Source of the DNA: Clostridia bacterium
Lineage (GTDB): Bacteria > Bacillota > Clostridia > Oscillospirales > Acutalibacteraceae
Direction: 5' to 3'
NCBI GenBank assembly: GCA_017430535.1
Contig: JAFRMR010000009.1
Coordinates: forward strand, 62,001 to 126,000
DNA: 64,000 bases
Positions 7,645 through 16,265 of the stretch are shown here, piece after piece (the first letter of the stretch is position 1; each line of letters begins with the position of its first letter). Below the pieces are notes generated by a model. That model did no database searches and was not told the origin of the DNA. It was given only the letters and a program-made list of their open reading frames with translations. The translations under genes were made by a program, and so were the position numbers.

Positions 7645-9036
7645 TCAGTCTTCATCGTAAACTATCTTGTTAAGGGCGTTGATATACGCTCTGATGCAGG
7701 CGCCTACTATATCCGTTGAAATACCGTTGCCGGAATAGAGCTTGCCGTTGCTGCGCAGCTTGATAAGAGCGGAGCCCAGAGCCTCTTTGCCCTGAGAAAC
7801 GGTTTTAATCTGGAAATCATCCAGCTCATAGTGGAAGCCCACGCCGTTTTCTATGGCTCCGAAAGCCGCGTCAATGGGGCCGTCGCCTACGCCCATACCG
7901 GTAATCTTTGTTTCGCCGTCCTTTGAAAGCACCACATGGGCGATTGCGCTTGTGAGGTTGCTGCTGGTGGCGGTGTAATTCTCAAGGTGATAGGTGGATG
8001 GGGCCTGCATTGCGTAGGAGGCTATAAGCGCCTCAAGCTCGCCTGCGCCGATAACGCCCTTCTTTTCGCTTACCCTCTTAAGGCCTCTGAGCACATTGCC
8101 CGCATCCTGCTGGGTGAGAGTGTAGCCCAGTTTTTCCGCCGCGGAGGAAACTGCATCAATGGTGGAATCGGCATCAAGGGAAATATCGTAATTTTCCGCT
8201 GCCTTTTCGGCCCTGGGGGCTTCATCCTCCGAGGTTTGCTGCATAATGGCATTTACATCTGAGTGAACCCTGCTTACATTAACGGAAGTTTCCATGCCGA
8301 AGGTTTCGCCCTTCAGGGCAATAAGCTGGGCAATCTTGTTGATCTTAAGCTGAGCTTTGCCGTCAACCACGGCTTTTACTCCGTCCGCGCCCGCCTTGAG
8401 GCTTTCAAAAGCGGTGGCGGTTTCCATATAGAGAGCTCCCGAAGGTTTCACATAAACGGGAACATTTATCTTCTCCTTGATAAGCCCTACGAAGGCGGCA
8501 AAATCCGAGGGGAATACGGTGCCTGCGTCATCGCTTAAGGTAACGGCGGTGGCTCCGCACTCTGCGGCAAGCTCAAGGGCGGAAAGCAGCACATCCTGCT
8601 CCGCTCTGGTGGCGTCAACGGCGATAAACTCAACATTTTCGCACTTTGCCTTTGCGGCTTTCACCAGCTTTTCAACCATACCCATCATCTTGGGGGCTTT
8701 AAGGTGGTAGGTGTATTCCATCTGCACGGTGCTCAGGGGCAGCTCAACCTGCAGCACGGGCTTTGCGGCGGCGCTTACGCACTCCCAGGCCATTTCAACA
8801 TCCTCAGGAGTTGAGCCCACGGGGATTGCCACGGCGGCGTTTTTGACTGCGCCGGCTATGGTTTTACAGATGATTCTGTCCTCTTTGAAATTTGTAACGG
8901 GGGTAAGCTCCACGGTATCAACACCAAGAGCGTCAACCGCCGAAGCGATAGCCACCTTCTCCCTGAAAAGCAGGGGTTTATTTCTTTCGGCAGCAAGCTG
9001 CCTCAATGTATAATCCGCAATATAAACTTTTCTCAT
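7645..9036 (-). CDS. 2-isopropylmalate synthase-like protein with altered active site
   Basis: A 463-residue protein with the fold order of LeuA: an HMGL-like TIM barrel (about 1-260) and a C-terminal LeuA dimer/allosteric domain (about 340-463, with VLSKDGETKITGMGVGDGPI). The catalytic signature is lost. The usual TLRDGEQ reads TLRQLAAE, so the metal-ligand Asp is gone. The HxHND motif after the last barrel strands reads VKPSGA, so both metal-binding His are gone, and the downstream Asn loop is missing too. It therefore probably does not make 2-isopropylmalate; a leucine sensor or scaffold is possible but speculative. It is directly behind a leucine-type T-box. The start at 9036 follows GGAGGAATAAAT. 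Confidence 0.85.
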   Translation of the reverse strand: MRKVYIADYTLRQLAAERNKPLLFREKVAIASAVDALGVDTVELTPVTNFKEDRIICKTIAGAVKNAAVAIPVGSTPEDVEMAWECVSAAAKPVLQVELPLSTVQMEYTYHLKAPKMMGMVEKLVKAAKAKCENVEFIAVDATRAEQDVLLSALELAAECGATAVTLSDDAGTVFPSDFAAFVGLIKEKINVPVYVKPSGALYMETATAFESLKAGADGVKAVVDGKAQLKINKIAQLIALKGETFGMETSVNVSRVHSDVNAIMQQTSEDEAPRAEKAAENYDISLDADSTIDAVSSAAEKLGYTLTQQDAGNVLRGLKRVSEKKGVIGAGELEALIASYAMQAPSTYHLENYTATSSNLTSAIAHVVLSKDGETKITGMGVGDGPIDAAFGAIENGVGFHYELDDFQIKTVSQGKEALGSALIKLRSNGKLYSGNGISTDIVGACIRAYINALNKIVYDED

Positions 9037-9051
9037 ATTTATTCCTCCGGT

Positions 9052-9335
9052 AAAAAAATAAACCCGCAAAGCAAACGCTCTGCGGGATGATTATAAAAAT
9101 AACCACGGTACCACCCGTATTGCCCCTGAAGGGACCACTCAGCAGGGCTCAGACAAGCCCCCGACCTGTAACGGGATCACCCGGAACTCCCTATGAATTC
9201 AGGAGTTCAGCTCCGATACGAGACAGCGCAAAAGATTTCTTTCCGCCTCGCACCGGCCGGCGGCTCTCTGAAAAGCTTGTCAGTTACGCTTAATACCATC
9301 ACTGCTGTTTTATATGCTGCCGCCCGAAGCGGCAT
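9052..9335 (-). promoter_or_regulatory. T-box leader, leucine specifier
   Basis: A complete T-box riboswitch read on the minus strand. Stem I contains AGAGAGCCGCCGG with the following GGTGCGAGGCGG, and the T-box core ACGGGTGGTACCGTGG lies at about 9104-9119. The terminator is CCCGCAGAGC paired with GCTTTGCGGG (9063-9086) followed by a T-run. The codon six bases before GAGCTG is CTC at 9220-9222, read as leucine. A second GAACTC lower in the stem would also give CTC. Uncharged tRNA-Leu would favour read-through into the LeuA-like gene and the synthetase fusion. Confidence 0.93.
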
Positions 9336-9342
9336 TTGCCAT

Positions 9343-9371
9343 AATATAAAACTTTTTTGCTTATTTGTCAA
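9343..9371 (-). promoter_or_regulatory. Sigma-A promoter of the leucine T-box operon
   Basis: Consensus TTGACA (9366-9371), 17-base spacer, TATATT (9343-9348). It starts only 23 bases past the stop codon of the upstream gene. Confidence 0.85.
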
Positions 9372-9393
9372 GTGTTTTTTGTATTTGCGGGGT

Positions 9394-10269
9394 TCAGAAA
9401 CCTATATAATACTCCGCAAGTGACTCCGCAAGAGAGCGGCAAACCCCTTTGAAAAGGTACTGAACATACTCATCTTTTCTTGCAAAATTCAGCACGGTGC
9501 CGTCGGAACTGCTTACGGAGGGGAAGGATTTGCGGCCATCGCCGTTTATCCTTACGGTATCAGCGGGGCCGTAGCCCTGCTGCTTTATTTTTTCTGTTAA
9601 TTTCTTTAAATCCTCCAGCTCTCCCTGGGTTTCTTTAAGCAGGAATGAGAAAAGATAAACGGGATTTCTGCCGGGAAGGCGGATGGAATAATTATAGGCA
9701 GAATCATGAAGGGCAGTCCAACTGCGGATTTTCTGCTCCTCCTCATTGAGGGTAAAGGGGGTGTTTTTGCCGCTTTCATCCTTTGAATACAGCCGGTTAA
9801 TTTCATCAAAAACATCCATCATTTCGGTTATGCCGGGCTGAATCTTACCGAAATCATCATAGAGGGTGCAGATTGTGCTCAGCTTCTGATAAAGGGCCAT
9901 TGCCTTGGGTCTTACATCATCGGGCAGGAAGGATGACCTACTCTCAATATCCCTTGCCTCCTTTTCCCACTTCCTGACCTCATCAATATCAAAGGAGGCG
10001 ATAAGGGAGGCATAGCGGCTGTTTATCTCAACCCGCAGGGTGGCGTAGTCCCTGAGGACCTGCCCCTTTTCGGTTTTAACGGATTCCAGGGCGGTCTGGG
10101 CAGCCTTGAAATCCTCTTTTCTTATGTTCTTTTTTGCGGCGGAGTAAAAAATTGAGTTTCTGCACAAAAGGAATGCCACGGCAAGCAAAGCCACAGCCGC
10201 TGCGGCGCAGACGGCGGCAATAATCCTTTTTTTGCCCGGATTCACGGTTTTTCCGGCTGTGTTTTCCAT
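9394..10269 (-). CDS. Unknown single-pass membrane protein
   Basis: I do not recognise this 291-residue protein. A basic N-terminus (GKKR) precedes one strong membrane helix at about residues 17-38, and the rest is a soluble, mostly helical, charged domain that would lie outside the cell. Several segments have heptad-like spacing (for example around the ERARDIES-type and ETQGELEDLKKLTEK regions), so part may be coiled coil. No catalytic motif is apparent. It follows the serine hydrolase homologue by 15 bases and has its own AAGGAGAC site, so the two are one unit and may act together at the cell surface. Confidence 0.75.
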   Translation of the reverse strand: MENTAGKTVNPGKKRIIAAVCAAAAVALLAVAFLLCRNSIFYSAAKKNIRKEDFKAAQTALESVKTEKGQVLRDYATLRVEINSRYASLIASFDIDEVRKWEKEARDIESRSSFLPDDVRPKAMALYQKLSTICTLYDDFGKIQPGITEMMDVFDEINRLYSKDESGKNTPFTLNEEEQKIRSWTALHDSAYNYSIRLPGRNPVYLFSFLLKETQGELEDLKKLTEKIKQQGYGPADTVRINGDGRKSFPSVSSSDGTVLNFARKDEYVQYLFKGVCRSLAESLAEYYIGF

Positions 10270-10284
10270 GGCGTCTCCTTTCTG

Positions 10285-11868
10285 TCAGTTTATTTTGCCC
10301 TTAAGGGGCGAATCAAGTATAAATGAAAAATTGCTCAGCAGGCTGTTGAAGGTTCTGCGCCCGTCGGAATAGTAAAACTCGCGGGCCACCGAATCTATCT
10401 GCCTGTAAATCTCCTCGGGTATGCCCGTTTCCTCCGCTTTGAGGGTAACGGTGTTTTTGGGGCCGAACTCAAAGCTTACCCGCCTCTCATCCACGCACTC
10501 AAGGGGCCTTATCTGTATTTCAAGGGTGTTCTCGTTTTTCCAGGCCGCGGCGCAGTTTACATTATAGGTAAAGCCGGATATTTCCATTACTCCCCTGCCC
10601 GGGGTGCCGTCCATAGGGCAGCGGAGCATATTGTGGTCTCTGTTTTCATCCCAGGTGAATATACACCCGTCCTTATCAAAATCAAAAACAACATTGTTGA
10701 TATTGCCCCCTTTTTTTCGCAGGGGGAAAATGCCGGTAATGGGAAGCATTGAGAAAGGTATGCCCACGGCCCCCAGCACCACATTGCTTCTGAATTTGAT
10801 TACCTTGCCTTTTATCTCCTTTTCCGTTTCGCAGCGGGGTGATGATATTGCTGCAAAGGGTTCAAGGGCGGGCAGGGTTACATCCCCGGGGGCGCTCTCT
10901 TTGGGGTTTACCAGCATACGGTGAAAATGCCTGAAAATAATGCTGCGGGTTTCCGAAATATCCGTGTGGCTGCCCGTAAGGATAAGGGCCGCATCATAGT
11001 CCCCGGCTATTACGGCAAACTGGGACAGAGCGCCGTCAATCATAAACGAATTCTTGAGGTTGCCCCCTCTTATGAAGAAGCCGTAATCCGTTGCTTCATC
11101 CCTGTTGGGGAAGGGAACGCCGGAGGCCTGAACGCTGAGCATTTCCTTAACATAATCTTCAGGTATCACACGGCGGCCTTTGTAAACGCCCCCACCCATA
11201 AGGCACAGGGAAAACCTTGCCAGCTCCTCGGGGGTAAGGTACAGACCCCAGTAACCGCCCTCAATGCCGGTTGAATCCTTTTCCCACAGGGGGACTTCAT
11301 CAAACTCAAGGGGTTCATAGAGGCGGAGGGTAAGATACTCCGTTAAGGTCATGCCCGTGGCTTTGCGGAGTATATCGCACACTATACATATATTCTCGGC
11401 GGTGTAGCCCGGGGTTTTGCCCGGCTCGCCGCTCCACTTTTCCTTAAAGAAAGCTTTTTCCCTGTCCTGAGCGGAAACAGAGCTCAGGGGGGCTGTGTTT
11501 TTGCCGGAAGTCATTGAAAGCAGATGCCTTATCTTAAGCCGCTCAAGGTATTTATCCCTTTTTGAGGGCCTGTATTCCGGGAAGAAATCCGCCACCTTTG
11601 AATCAAGGGAAATAAGGCCTTCCTGCACGGCAAATCCAGCGGCAACAGCCACAAATACGCGGCTTACGGAAAACATTGCCTGCCTTGTATGCCGAGCGTA
11701 GGGGGCTTTGTGGGTTTCAAAGGCCACCTTGCCGTTTCTTATAACCATAAAGGAATGAATCTCCGCTTTGTTGGCGGCAAAGTCATTGAGAAAGGGGATA
11801 ATTTCGTATGAGGATATGCCCGCCTGCTCCGGAAAATCCGCGGCGGGTATGTTGCTTTTTTCCTTCAT
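10285..11868 (-). CDS. Beta-lactamase/PBP4*-type serine hydrolase homologue, motifs degenerate
   Basis: A 527-residue protein with the class C beta-lactamase-like fold in its first ~330 residues and an additional C-terminal domain of beta character. The fold is recognisable from FSVSRVFVAVAAGFAVQEG, LKIRHLLSMTSG and the LTPEELARF region. The catalytic SxxK reads SVSR, the Tyr motif reads YTA in place of YxN, and the third motif region reads IDGALS in place of the usual H/K-x-G. All three active-site motifs are therefore changed, suggesting a binding or non-hydrolytic role. No signal peptide is visible. A promoter lies at 11900-11928, and GGGGGAG precedes the ATG. I would not call it a resistance gene. 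Confidence 0.82.
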   Translation of the reverse strand: MKEKSNIPAADFPEQAGISSYEIIPFLNDFAANKAEIHSFMVIRNGKVAFETHKAPYARHTRQAMFSVSRVFVAVAAGFAVQEGLISLDSKVADFFPEYRPSKRDKYLERLKIRHLLSMTSGKNTAPLSSVSAQDREKAFFKEKWSGEPGKTPGYTAENICIVCDILRKATGMTLTEYLTLRLYEPLEFDEVPLWEKDSTGIEGGYWGLYLTPEELARFSLCLMGGGVYKGRRVIPEDYVKEMLSVQASGVPFPNRDEATDYGFFIRGGNLKNSFMIDGALSQFAVIAGDYDAALILTGSHTDISETRSIIFRHFHRMLVNPKESAPGDVTLPALEPFAAISSPRCETEKEIKGKVIKFRSNVVLGAVGIPFSMLPITGIFPLRKKGGNINNVVFDFDKDGCIFTWDENRDHNMLRCPMDGTPGRGVMEISGFTYNVNCAAAWKNENTLEIQIRPLECVDERRVSFEFGPKNTVTLKAEETGIPEEIYRQIDSVAREFYYSDGRRTFNSLLSNFSFILDSPLKGKIN

Positions 11869-11899
11869 ATTGCTCCCCCTTTCTTATGCTGTAAATTAT

Positions 11900-11928
11900 A
11901 TTATATCATTTTTTGCTTTTTCGGGCAA
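11900..11928 (-). promoter_or_regulatory. Sigma-A promoter for the serine hydrolase homologue
   Basis: TTGCCC (11923-11928), 17-base spacer and TATAAT (11900-11905) on the minus strand, in the 68-base gap after mfd. Confidence 0.65.
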
Positions 11929-11936
11929 ATAAAAAT

Positions 11937-14900
11937 TCAGCCCTCCATATAATCCAGAATCTTCTCAATAACGGCAACGGGTTTTTCATCCTTAATCAGG
12001 CGCACATACAGGTAGGGCCTGCCCCCGCCTGCGCTGATGGTAAACCTGCCGCTGAAATGAGCCGCGGCCCTGTAAACCTTTTCCATATCAATATCGTCGG
12101 TTTTGAAAATGATTCTGTCCCCTTCAAGGGAAATCTCGTAAATGCCGTGCTTTGCGGCCCTGCTCCTTATGGTGGATATTTTGACAAGCCCGCTTACGCT
12201 TTCCGGCGGGTCGCCGAAGCGGTCAATAAGCTCATCCATAACATCCAGGGCATCTTCTTTGGATTTTATATCCGCAATCCTGCGGTAAATCTGAAGCCGC
12301 TGAGGCATGCCGGAAATGTAGCTTTCCGGTATATGGGCATCTATGGGCAGGTCTATGAGGCAGTCCTTTTCCGGCTCCGGAGGCGCCTCGCCCTTTTCCT
12401 CGCTTACGGCCTGCTCAAGCAGGCGGATATACATATCGTAGCCCACGGCCTCCATCTGGCCGTGCTGGCTGGCGCCCAGCACATTGCCTGCGCCCCTGAG
12501 CTCCAGGTCGCGCATGGCTATCTGGAAGCCGGAGCCGAATTCCGTAAACTCCCTTATGGCATCAAGGCGCTTTTCCGCAATTTCGGATATCTGCTTGCCA
12601 CGCCTGAAGGTGAAATAGGCAAAAGCCCTTCTTGATGAGCGGCCCACCCTGCCCCTTATCTGATGAAGCTGGGCAAGGCCCATTCTGTCCGCATTCTCAA
12701 TAATCAGGGTGTTTACATTGGGCACGTCAACGCCGGTTTCAATAATGGTGGTGCACACCAGTATATCAATCTCGCCCTCCAGCAGGCGGCGCCAAACATC
12801 GCTAAGCTCCTCTTCGCTCATTTTGCCGTGGCCCACGGCTATATTTGCCTCGGGTATAAGCTTCTTGAGCTCCGCCGCTTTGCTTTCAATGCTGTCAACT
12901 TTATTGTAAAGGTAGTAAACCTGGCCGCCTCTGTGGAGCTCCTGCTCAATGGCCTGAACTATCACGCCCATATCCTGCTCAATAACATAGGTCTGCACCG
13001 GGTATCTGTCAAGGGGGGCTTCCTCAATAACGCTCATATCCCTTATGCCGCTCATGGCCATATTGAGGGTGCGGGGTATGGGGGTTGCGGTAAGGGTAAG
13101 CACATCCACGGAAGGGTACAGGGCTTTGAGCTTTTCCTTCTGGGCAACGCCGAAGCGCTGCTCCTCATCTATCATAATAAGCCCCAGGTCCCTGAATTTA
13201 ACATCATCGGAAATAAGGCGGTGGGTGCCTACGGCTATATCCACGCTGCCCCTTCTTATGCCCAGAAGGGTGCGGTCAATATCCTTCTTTGTGCAGAAGC
13301 GGGAAAGCATACCCACCTCAATGGGGAAGCCGTCAAAGCGCTTGAGTATGGTCTGGTAGTGCTGCAGGGCAAGGATTGTGGTGGGCACAAGTATTGCCAC
13401 CTGCTTGCCGTCCGCCACGCACTTGAAGGCCGCCCTCAGGGCAACCTCGGTTTTGCCGAAGCCCACATCGCCGCAGAGAAGGCGGTCCATGGGGTAGGGC
13501 TTTTCCATATCCTGCTTTATTTCGTTTATGCAGCGGAGCTGATCCTCGGTTTCGGTGAACTCAAAACGCCTTTCAAAATCGCTCTGCATATCTATATCCG
13601 GCGAAAAGGCGTGGCCCGGGGATTTGAGCCGCTTTGAGTAAAGCTCAATAAGCTCTTTTGCCATATCCTTGACCGATGAGCGGACTCTGGTGCGGGTTTT
13701 GAGCCAGTCCTTGCCGCCGAGGCGGTTCAGCTTTACGGTCCTGTCCTCTCCCCCGCCGATATACTTTGACACCTGATCCAGCTGGGTAACGGGAACATAC
13801 AGTATATCCCCTTTATCGTAGCGGATTTTTATGTAGTCCTTTACGGTGCCCGATGCCTCAAGGGTGTTTATGCCCTCAAACACGCCTATACCGTGGGCGG
13901 TGTGTACCACATACTCGCCCTTGTGCAGCTCCGTTAAGCTGGTGAAGGCGTTTTTGGGGTTCTTTGCGGGCTTTCTTCTTTCGGCGGTATGCTGACGCCT
14001 GTAAGTGAAAAGGGAGAAACCCGCCCCCGGGTACTCAAGGCCGTAGGAAAGGCCCCCGGCAAACACCGCCGTTCTGTTTTTCGGCAGTTCATCCGGCATG
14101 CTTGCGTAATAATCCGCCGCAAGGCCTTCGTTATTAAGGTCATCCGCAAGGGTTTTTGCGCTCTTTTCCGTGCCCGCAAGCACTGCGCATATACTGCCCT
14201 CACGGCGCATACGCCCGCTGATATCCTCTACAAGCCCGCTGAGTATGCCGTTCCAGGGGGTTATCTGCTTTGCGGAGAAGGATATAAGCTCCCTTACCCC
14301 GGTATCAAAGCTGCCCCTGGGCAGATTATCAAGATACATTACGCCCATATCCAGATAAATCTTGTGCATATCGTGGATTTCAAGGGTATAGCTGTCAAGG
14401 CCGCGGCAGAGCACGCCCTCCTGCAGCAGGTTCTTTACGGTTTCGTGCTGAAGCTTCAGGGCGGAATTCATTTTATCCTGAAAAGCGAAGCTCTCGCACA
14501 CAAAGAGCATATCATCCCCGGCGTAGTCAAATATTCCGCGGGAGCCGGGGTAAATAAGGGGTATGTATTTATCGGCGCAGGTAATCTTTACGCCGCTTTT
14601 TATCTTATCTATCTCGGAGCTGAGCATCTTGAGGCCGCCGCCTCTTATGCGCTTGTCTTTTATATGCTTTTCAATAAGGGCAATAAGCTCCTCATCCGAA
14701 ACAGGCACTTCCTTTGCCGGGGAAATACGCACGCTTTCAAGCAGCTCGGTGCGCCTTTGGGTATCCGGGTCAAAGGAGAATACGGAATCCACCGTATCCC
14801 CCCAGAATTCAACGCGGCAGGGCTCCGGAGAATCGGGAGGGAAGAAATCCAGTATGCCTCCCCTTACGGCAAACTGTCCGGGGCCGTCAATCTGGGCACA

Positions 14901-15386
14901 GGAGGTATATCCGCTGTTGATAAGAGCGGAAACTATCTGCTCCACGGAGTATTCCTCCCCGGCCTCTACGGTGAATGATTTGCCCATAAGCACAGCGGGG
15001 GGTATGGTAACCTGCACCGCCGCCTGAGCCGAAACCAGTACGCAGTCATATTCATTATTGAGCATTTTATCCAGCACATTGAGGCGTTTATGCTCATATT
15101 CTCTTGAAAGGGTCTCCATGCTCCGGTAGGAAAAATCCCTGTAAGGGAATACCAATGCCCTCATACCGAAGCCCTTTAAATCCTCGCTGAGCCGCTCCGC
15201 CGTGGCTTCATCCGGCACAAGCACAACCGCCCTGCGTTTGAAACCGTCGCACAGGGAAGAAATAACATGGGCCTTGTGAACATAGGAAAGCCCCGTCACC
15301 CCAAGGGGCAGCCTTCCTTTGTGAACGGCGGATACCAGCGAGCGGAACTCCGGCACCGATTTTGCAATTTCAGTAAAACAATTCAT
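11937..15386 (-). CDS. mfd: Transcription-repair coupling factor
   Basis: Mfd, 1149 residues, removes RNA polymerase stalled at DNA lesions and recruits the excision repair machinery. The N-terminal UvrB-like part is followed by an RNA-polymerase-interacting domain (GEYVVHTAHGIGVFEG at about residue 490) and a RecG-like helicase core with GDVGFGKTEVALRA (Walker A), MIDEEQRFGV (Walker B) and TLTATPIPRTL. The C-terminal TRCF domain is also present. Length and domain order are normal. The gene overlaps the upstream HAD gene by four bases (ATGA), indicating translational coupling. Confidence 0.98.
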   Translation of the reverse strand: MNCFTEIAKSVPEFRSLVSAVHKGRLPLGVTGLSYVHKAHVISSLCDGFKRRAVVLVPDEATAERLSEDLKGFGMRALVFPYRDFSYRSMETLSREYEHKRLNVLDKMLNNEYDCVLVSAQAAVQVTIPPAVLMGKSFTVEAGEEYSVEQIVSALINSGYTSCAQIDGPGQFAVRGGILDFFPPDSPEPCRVEFWGDTVDSVFSFDPDTQRRTELLESVRISPAKEVPVSDEELIALIEKHIKDKRIRGGGLKMLSSEIDKIKSGVKITCADKYIPLIYPGSRGIFDYAGDDMLFVCESFAFQDKMNSALKLQHETVKNLLQEGVLCRGLDSYTLEIHDMHKIYLDMGVMYLDNLPRGSFDTGVRELISFSAKQITPWNGILSGLVEDISGRMRREGSICAVLAGTEKSAKTLADDLNNEGLAADYYASMPDELPKNRTAVFAGGLSYGLEYPGAGFSLFTYRRQHTAERRKPAKNPKNAFTSLTELHKGEYVVHTAHGIGVFEGINTLEASGTVKDYIKIRYDKGDILYVPVTQLDQVSKYIGGGEDRTVKLNRLGGKDWLKTRTRVRSSVKDMAKELIELYSKRLKSPGHAFSPDIDMQSDFERRFEFTETEDQLRCINEIKQDMEKPYPMDRLLCGDVGFGKTEVALRAAFKCVADGKQVAILVPTTILALQHYQTILKRFDGFPIEVGMLSRFCTKKDIDRTLLGIRRGSVDIAVGTHRLISDDVKFRDLGLIMIDEEQRFGVAQKEKLKALYPSVDVLTLTATPIPRTLNMAMSGIRDMSVIEEAPLDRYPVQTYVIEQDMGVIVQAIEQELHRGGQVYYLYNKVDSIESKAAELKKLIPEANIAVGHGKMSEEELSDVWRRLLEGEIDILVCTTIIETGVDVPNVNTLIIENADRMGLAQLHQIRGRVGRSSRRAFAYFTFRRGKQISEIAEKRLDAIREFTEFGSGFQIAMRDLELRGAGNVLGASQHGQMEAVGYDMYIRLLEQAVSEEKGEAPPEPEKDCLIDLPIDAHIPESYISGMPQRLQIYRRIADIKSKEDALDVMDELIDRFGDPPESVSGLVKISTIRSRAAKHGIYEISLEGDRIIFKTDDIDMEKVYRAAAHFSGRFTISAGGGRPYLYVRLIKDEKPVAVIEKILDYMEG

Positions 15387-15985
15387 ATATTAACTCCCAG
15401 CTCCCTGAGCTGATTTTCAAGTTTTTCTATGCTGCCCTCAAACCTCAGGGCCTGCATGCCTGCGGCAACGGCTGCCTGCACATTTTCCTGCACATCGTCA
15501 ATAAAAACACATTCGCCGAGATTAAGGCCGAATTTTTCCCTGAGCTTTTCATATATGCCCGGCTCCGGCTTTATAAGCTGATAATCCGCCGAAACTATAT
15601 AACCGTCAAAAAGTTCAAGGGCGGGTATGTTCTTTTTGTTCTCATAAAAGTCGAGTGATGCGTTTGAGAGCAGGAAAATGCCGTACCCCTTTTTCCTCAG
15701 CCGGGCAACAAGGCCGGGCATCTCCAGGAATGGGGGCATGTAGGGGTAAAGGTTCATAACCATGCTTTTTACCCTTTCTCTGCTCTCTTCGGGTATAAGC
15801 CCGCCTTTAAGCTCCCAGATTTCTTCAGCACTTACGGTGCCCCTGTCCTTTTCGCTCCAGAGGTTATTCCTGAATATTTCCCTAATTGCAATTTTCCTCA
15901 CATCCGGTTCAAGGGACGCAAGGTTCTTTTCGGGATTATAATCTATGAGCACACCGCCCATATCAAACACTATGTTTTTTATCAT
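15383..15985 (-). CDS. HAD-superfamily (subfamily IA) hydrolase
   Basis: A 200-residue cytosolic HAD phosphatase. Motif I is FDMGGVLIDYNP, with Asp8 expected as nucleophile although the usual second Asp is Gly, which is a common variant among epoxide-hydrolase-like members. Motif II is LLSNAS near residue 107, a Lys lies in the IKPEPGIYE region near 138, and motif IV is CVFIDDVQENVQAA. Substrate unknown. It is the first gene of the HAD-mfd unit. The ribosome binding site is weak (GGGG well upstream), while the 5' leader contains a strong hairpin. Confidence 0.88.
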   Translation of the reverse strand: MIKNIVFDMGGVLIDYNPEKNLASLEPDVRKIAIREIFRNNLWSEKDRGTVSAEEIWELKGGLIPEESRERVKSMVMNLYPYMPPFLEMPGLVARLRKKGYGIFLLSNASLDFYENKKNIPALELFDGYIVSADYQLIKPEPGIYEKLREKFGLNLGECVFIDDVQENVQAAVAAGMQALRFEGSIEKLENQLRELGVNI

Positions 15986-16004
15986 ATCAGTAAATGCCCC
16001 TATG

Positions 16005-16072
16005 CCCTCCCGCAGTACGGGAGGGCCTTTTTCTTATGTAAATATAATAACATTTCCGCCGATTTTCGTCAA
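16005..16072 (-). promoter_or_regulatory. Promoter and 5' hairpin for HAD-mfd
   Basis: TTGACG (16067-16072), 17-base spacer and TATTAT (16044-16049) on the minus strand. The transcript would begin about 12-18 bases before a perfect 8-base stem CCCTCCCG/CGGGAGGG (16005-16012, 16018-16025) with a 5-base loop. This resembles a 5' stabilising hairpin. On the plus strand a T-run follows it, but no plus-strand gene ends here. Confidence 0.65.
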
Positions 16073-16081
16073 TCACAATAG

Positions 16082-16110
16082 TTGTATTTTTTTCGGCCCT
16101 ATGCTATACT
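16082..16110 (+). promoter_or_regulatory. Sigma-A promoter for the esterase operon
   Basis: TTGTAT (16082-16087), 17-base spacer, TATACT (16105-16110). It lies back to back with the promoter of the HAD gene, about 155 bases before the lipase-like gene. Confidence 0.7.
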
Positions 16111-16142
16111 TTTTTTATAATTTTCAGCAGGAGGCGTTTTCC

Positions 16143-16244
16143 GTGGATTATCTCACTCTGTTATCTCCGTTAATACGGATTTTCAATTATCTTACCCTGC
16201 ACTTTTCCCTGCTTTACGGCCATATATTTGCAAATTTTCAATAA
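16143..16244 (+). CDS. Possible 33-residue hydrophobic peptide
   Basis: A GTG at 16143 sits eight bases after AGGAGG and opens 33 codons ending in TAA. The product would be rich in Leu, Phe, Tyr and Ile with few charges, so it could insert in the membrane. It lies between the promoter and the secreted lipase-like gene, where it could be a leader peptide or an independent small protein. The evidence is only the good ribosome binding site and hydrophobicity. Conservation in relatives would decide it. Confidence 0.35.
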   Translation: MDYLTLLSPLIRIFNYLTLHFSLLYGHIFANFQ

Positions 16245-16265
16245 AGTGAAAGAAGGAACCCTGAA

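Noticed and set aside
10285..11868. A beta-lactam resistance gene
   Set aside because: The catalytic motifs are all altered and there is no signal peptide.
6416..15000. Long open frames on the plus strand opposite the synthetase, leuA-like and mfd genes
   Set aside because: They mirror well-recognised genes, have no family motifs, and arise from the strong third-position bias of the real genes.
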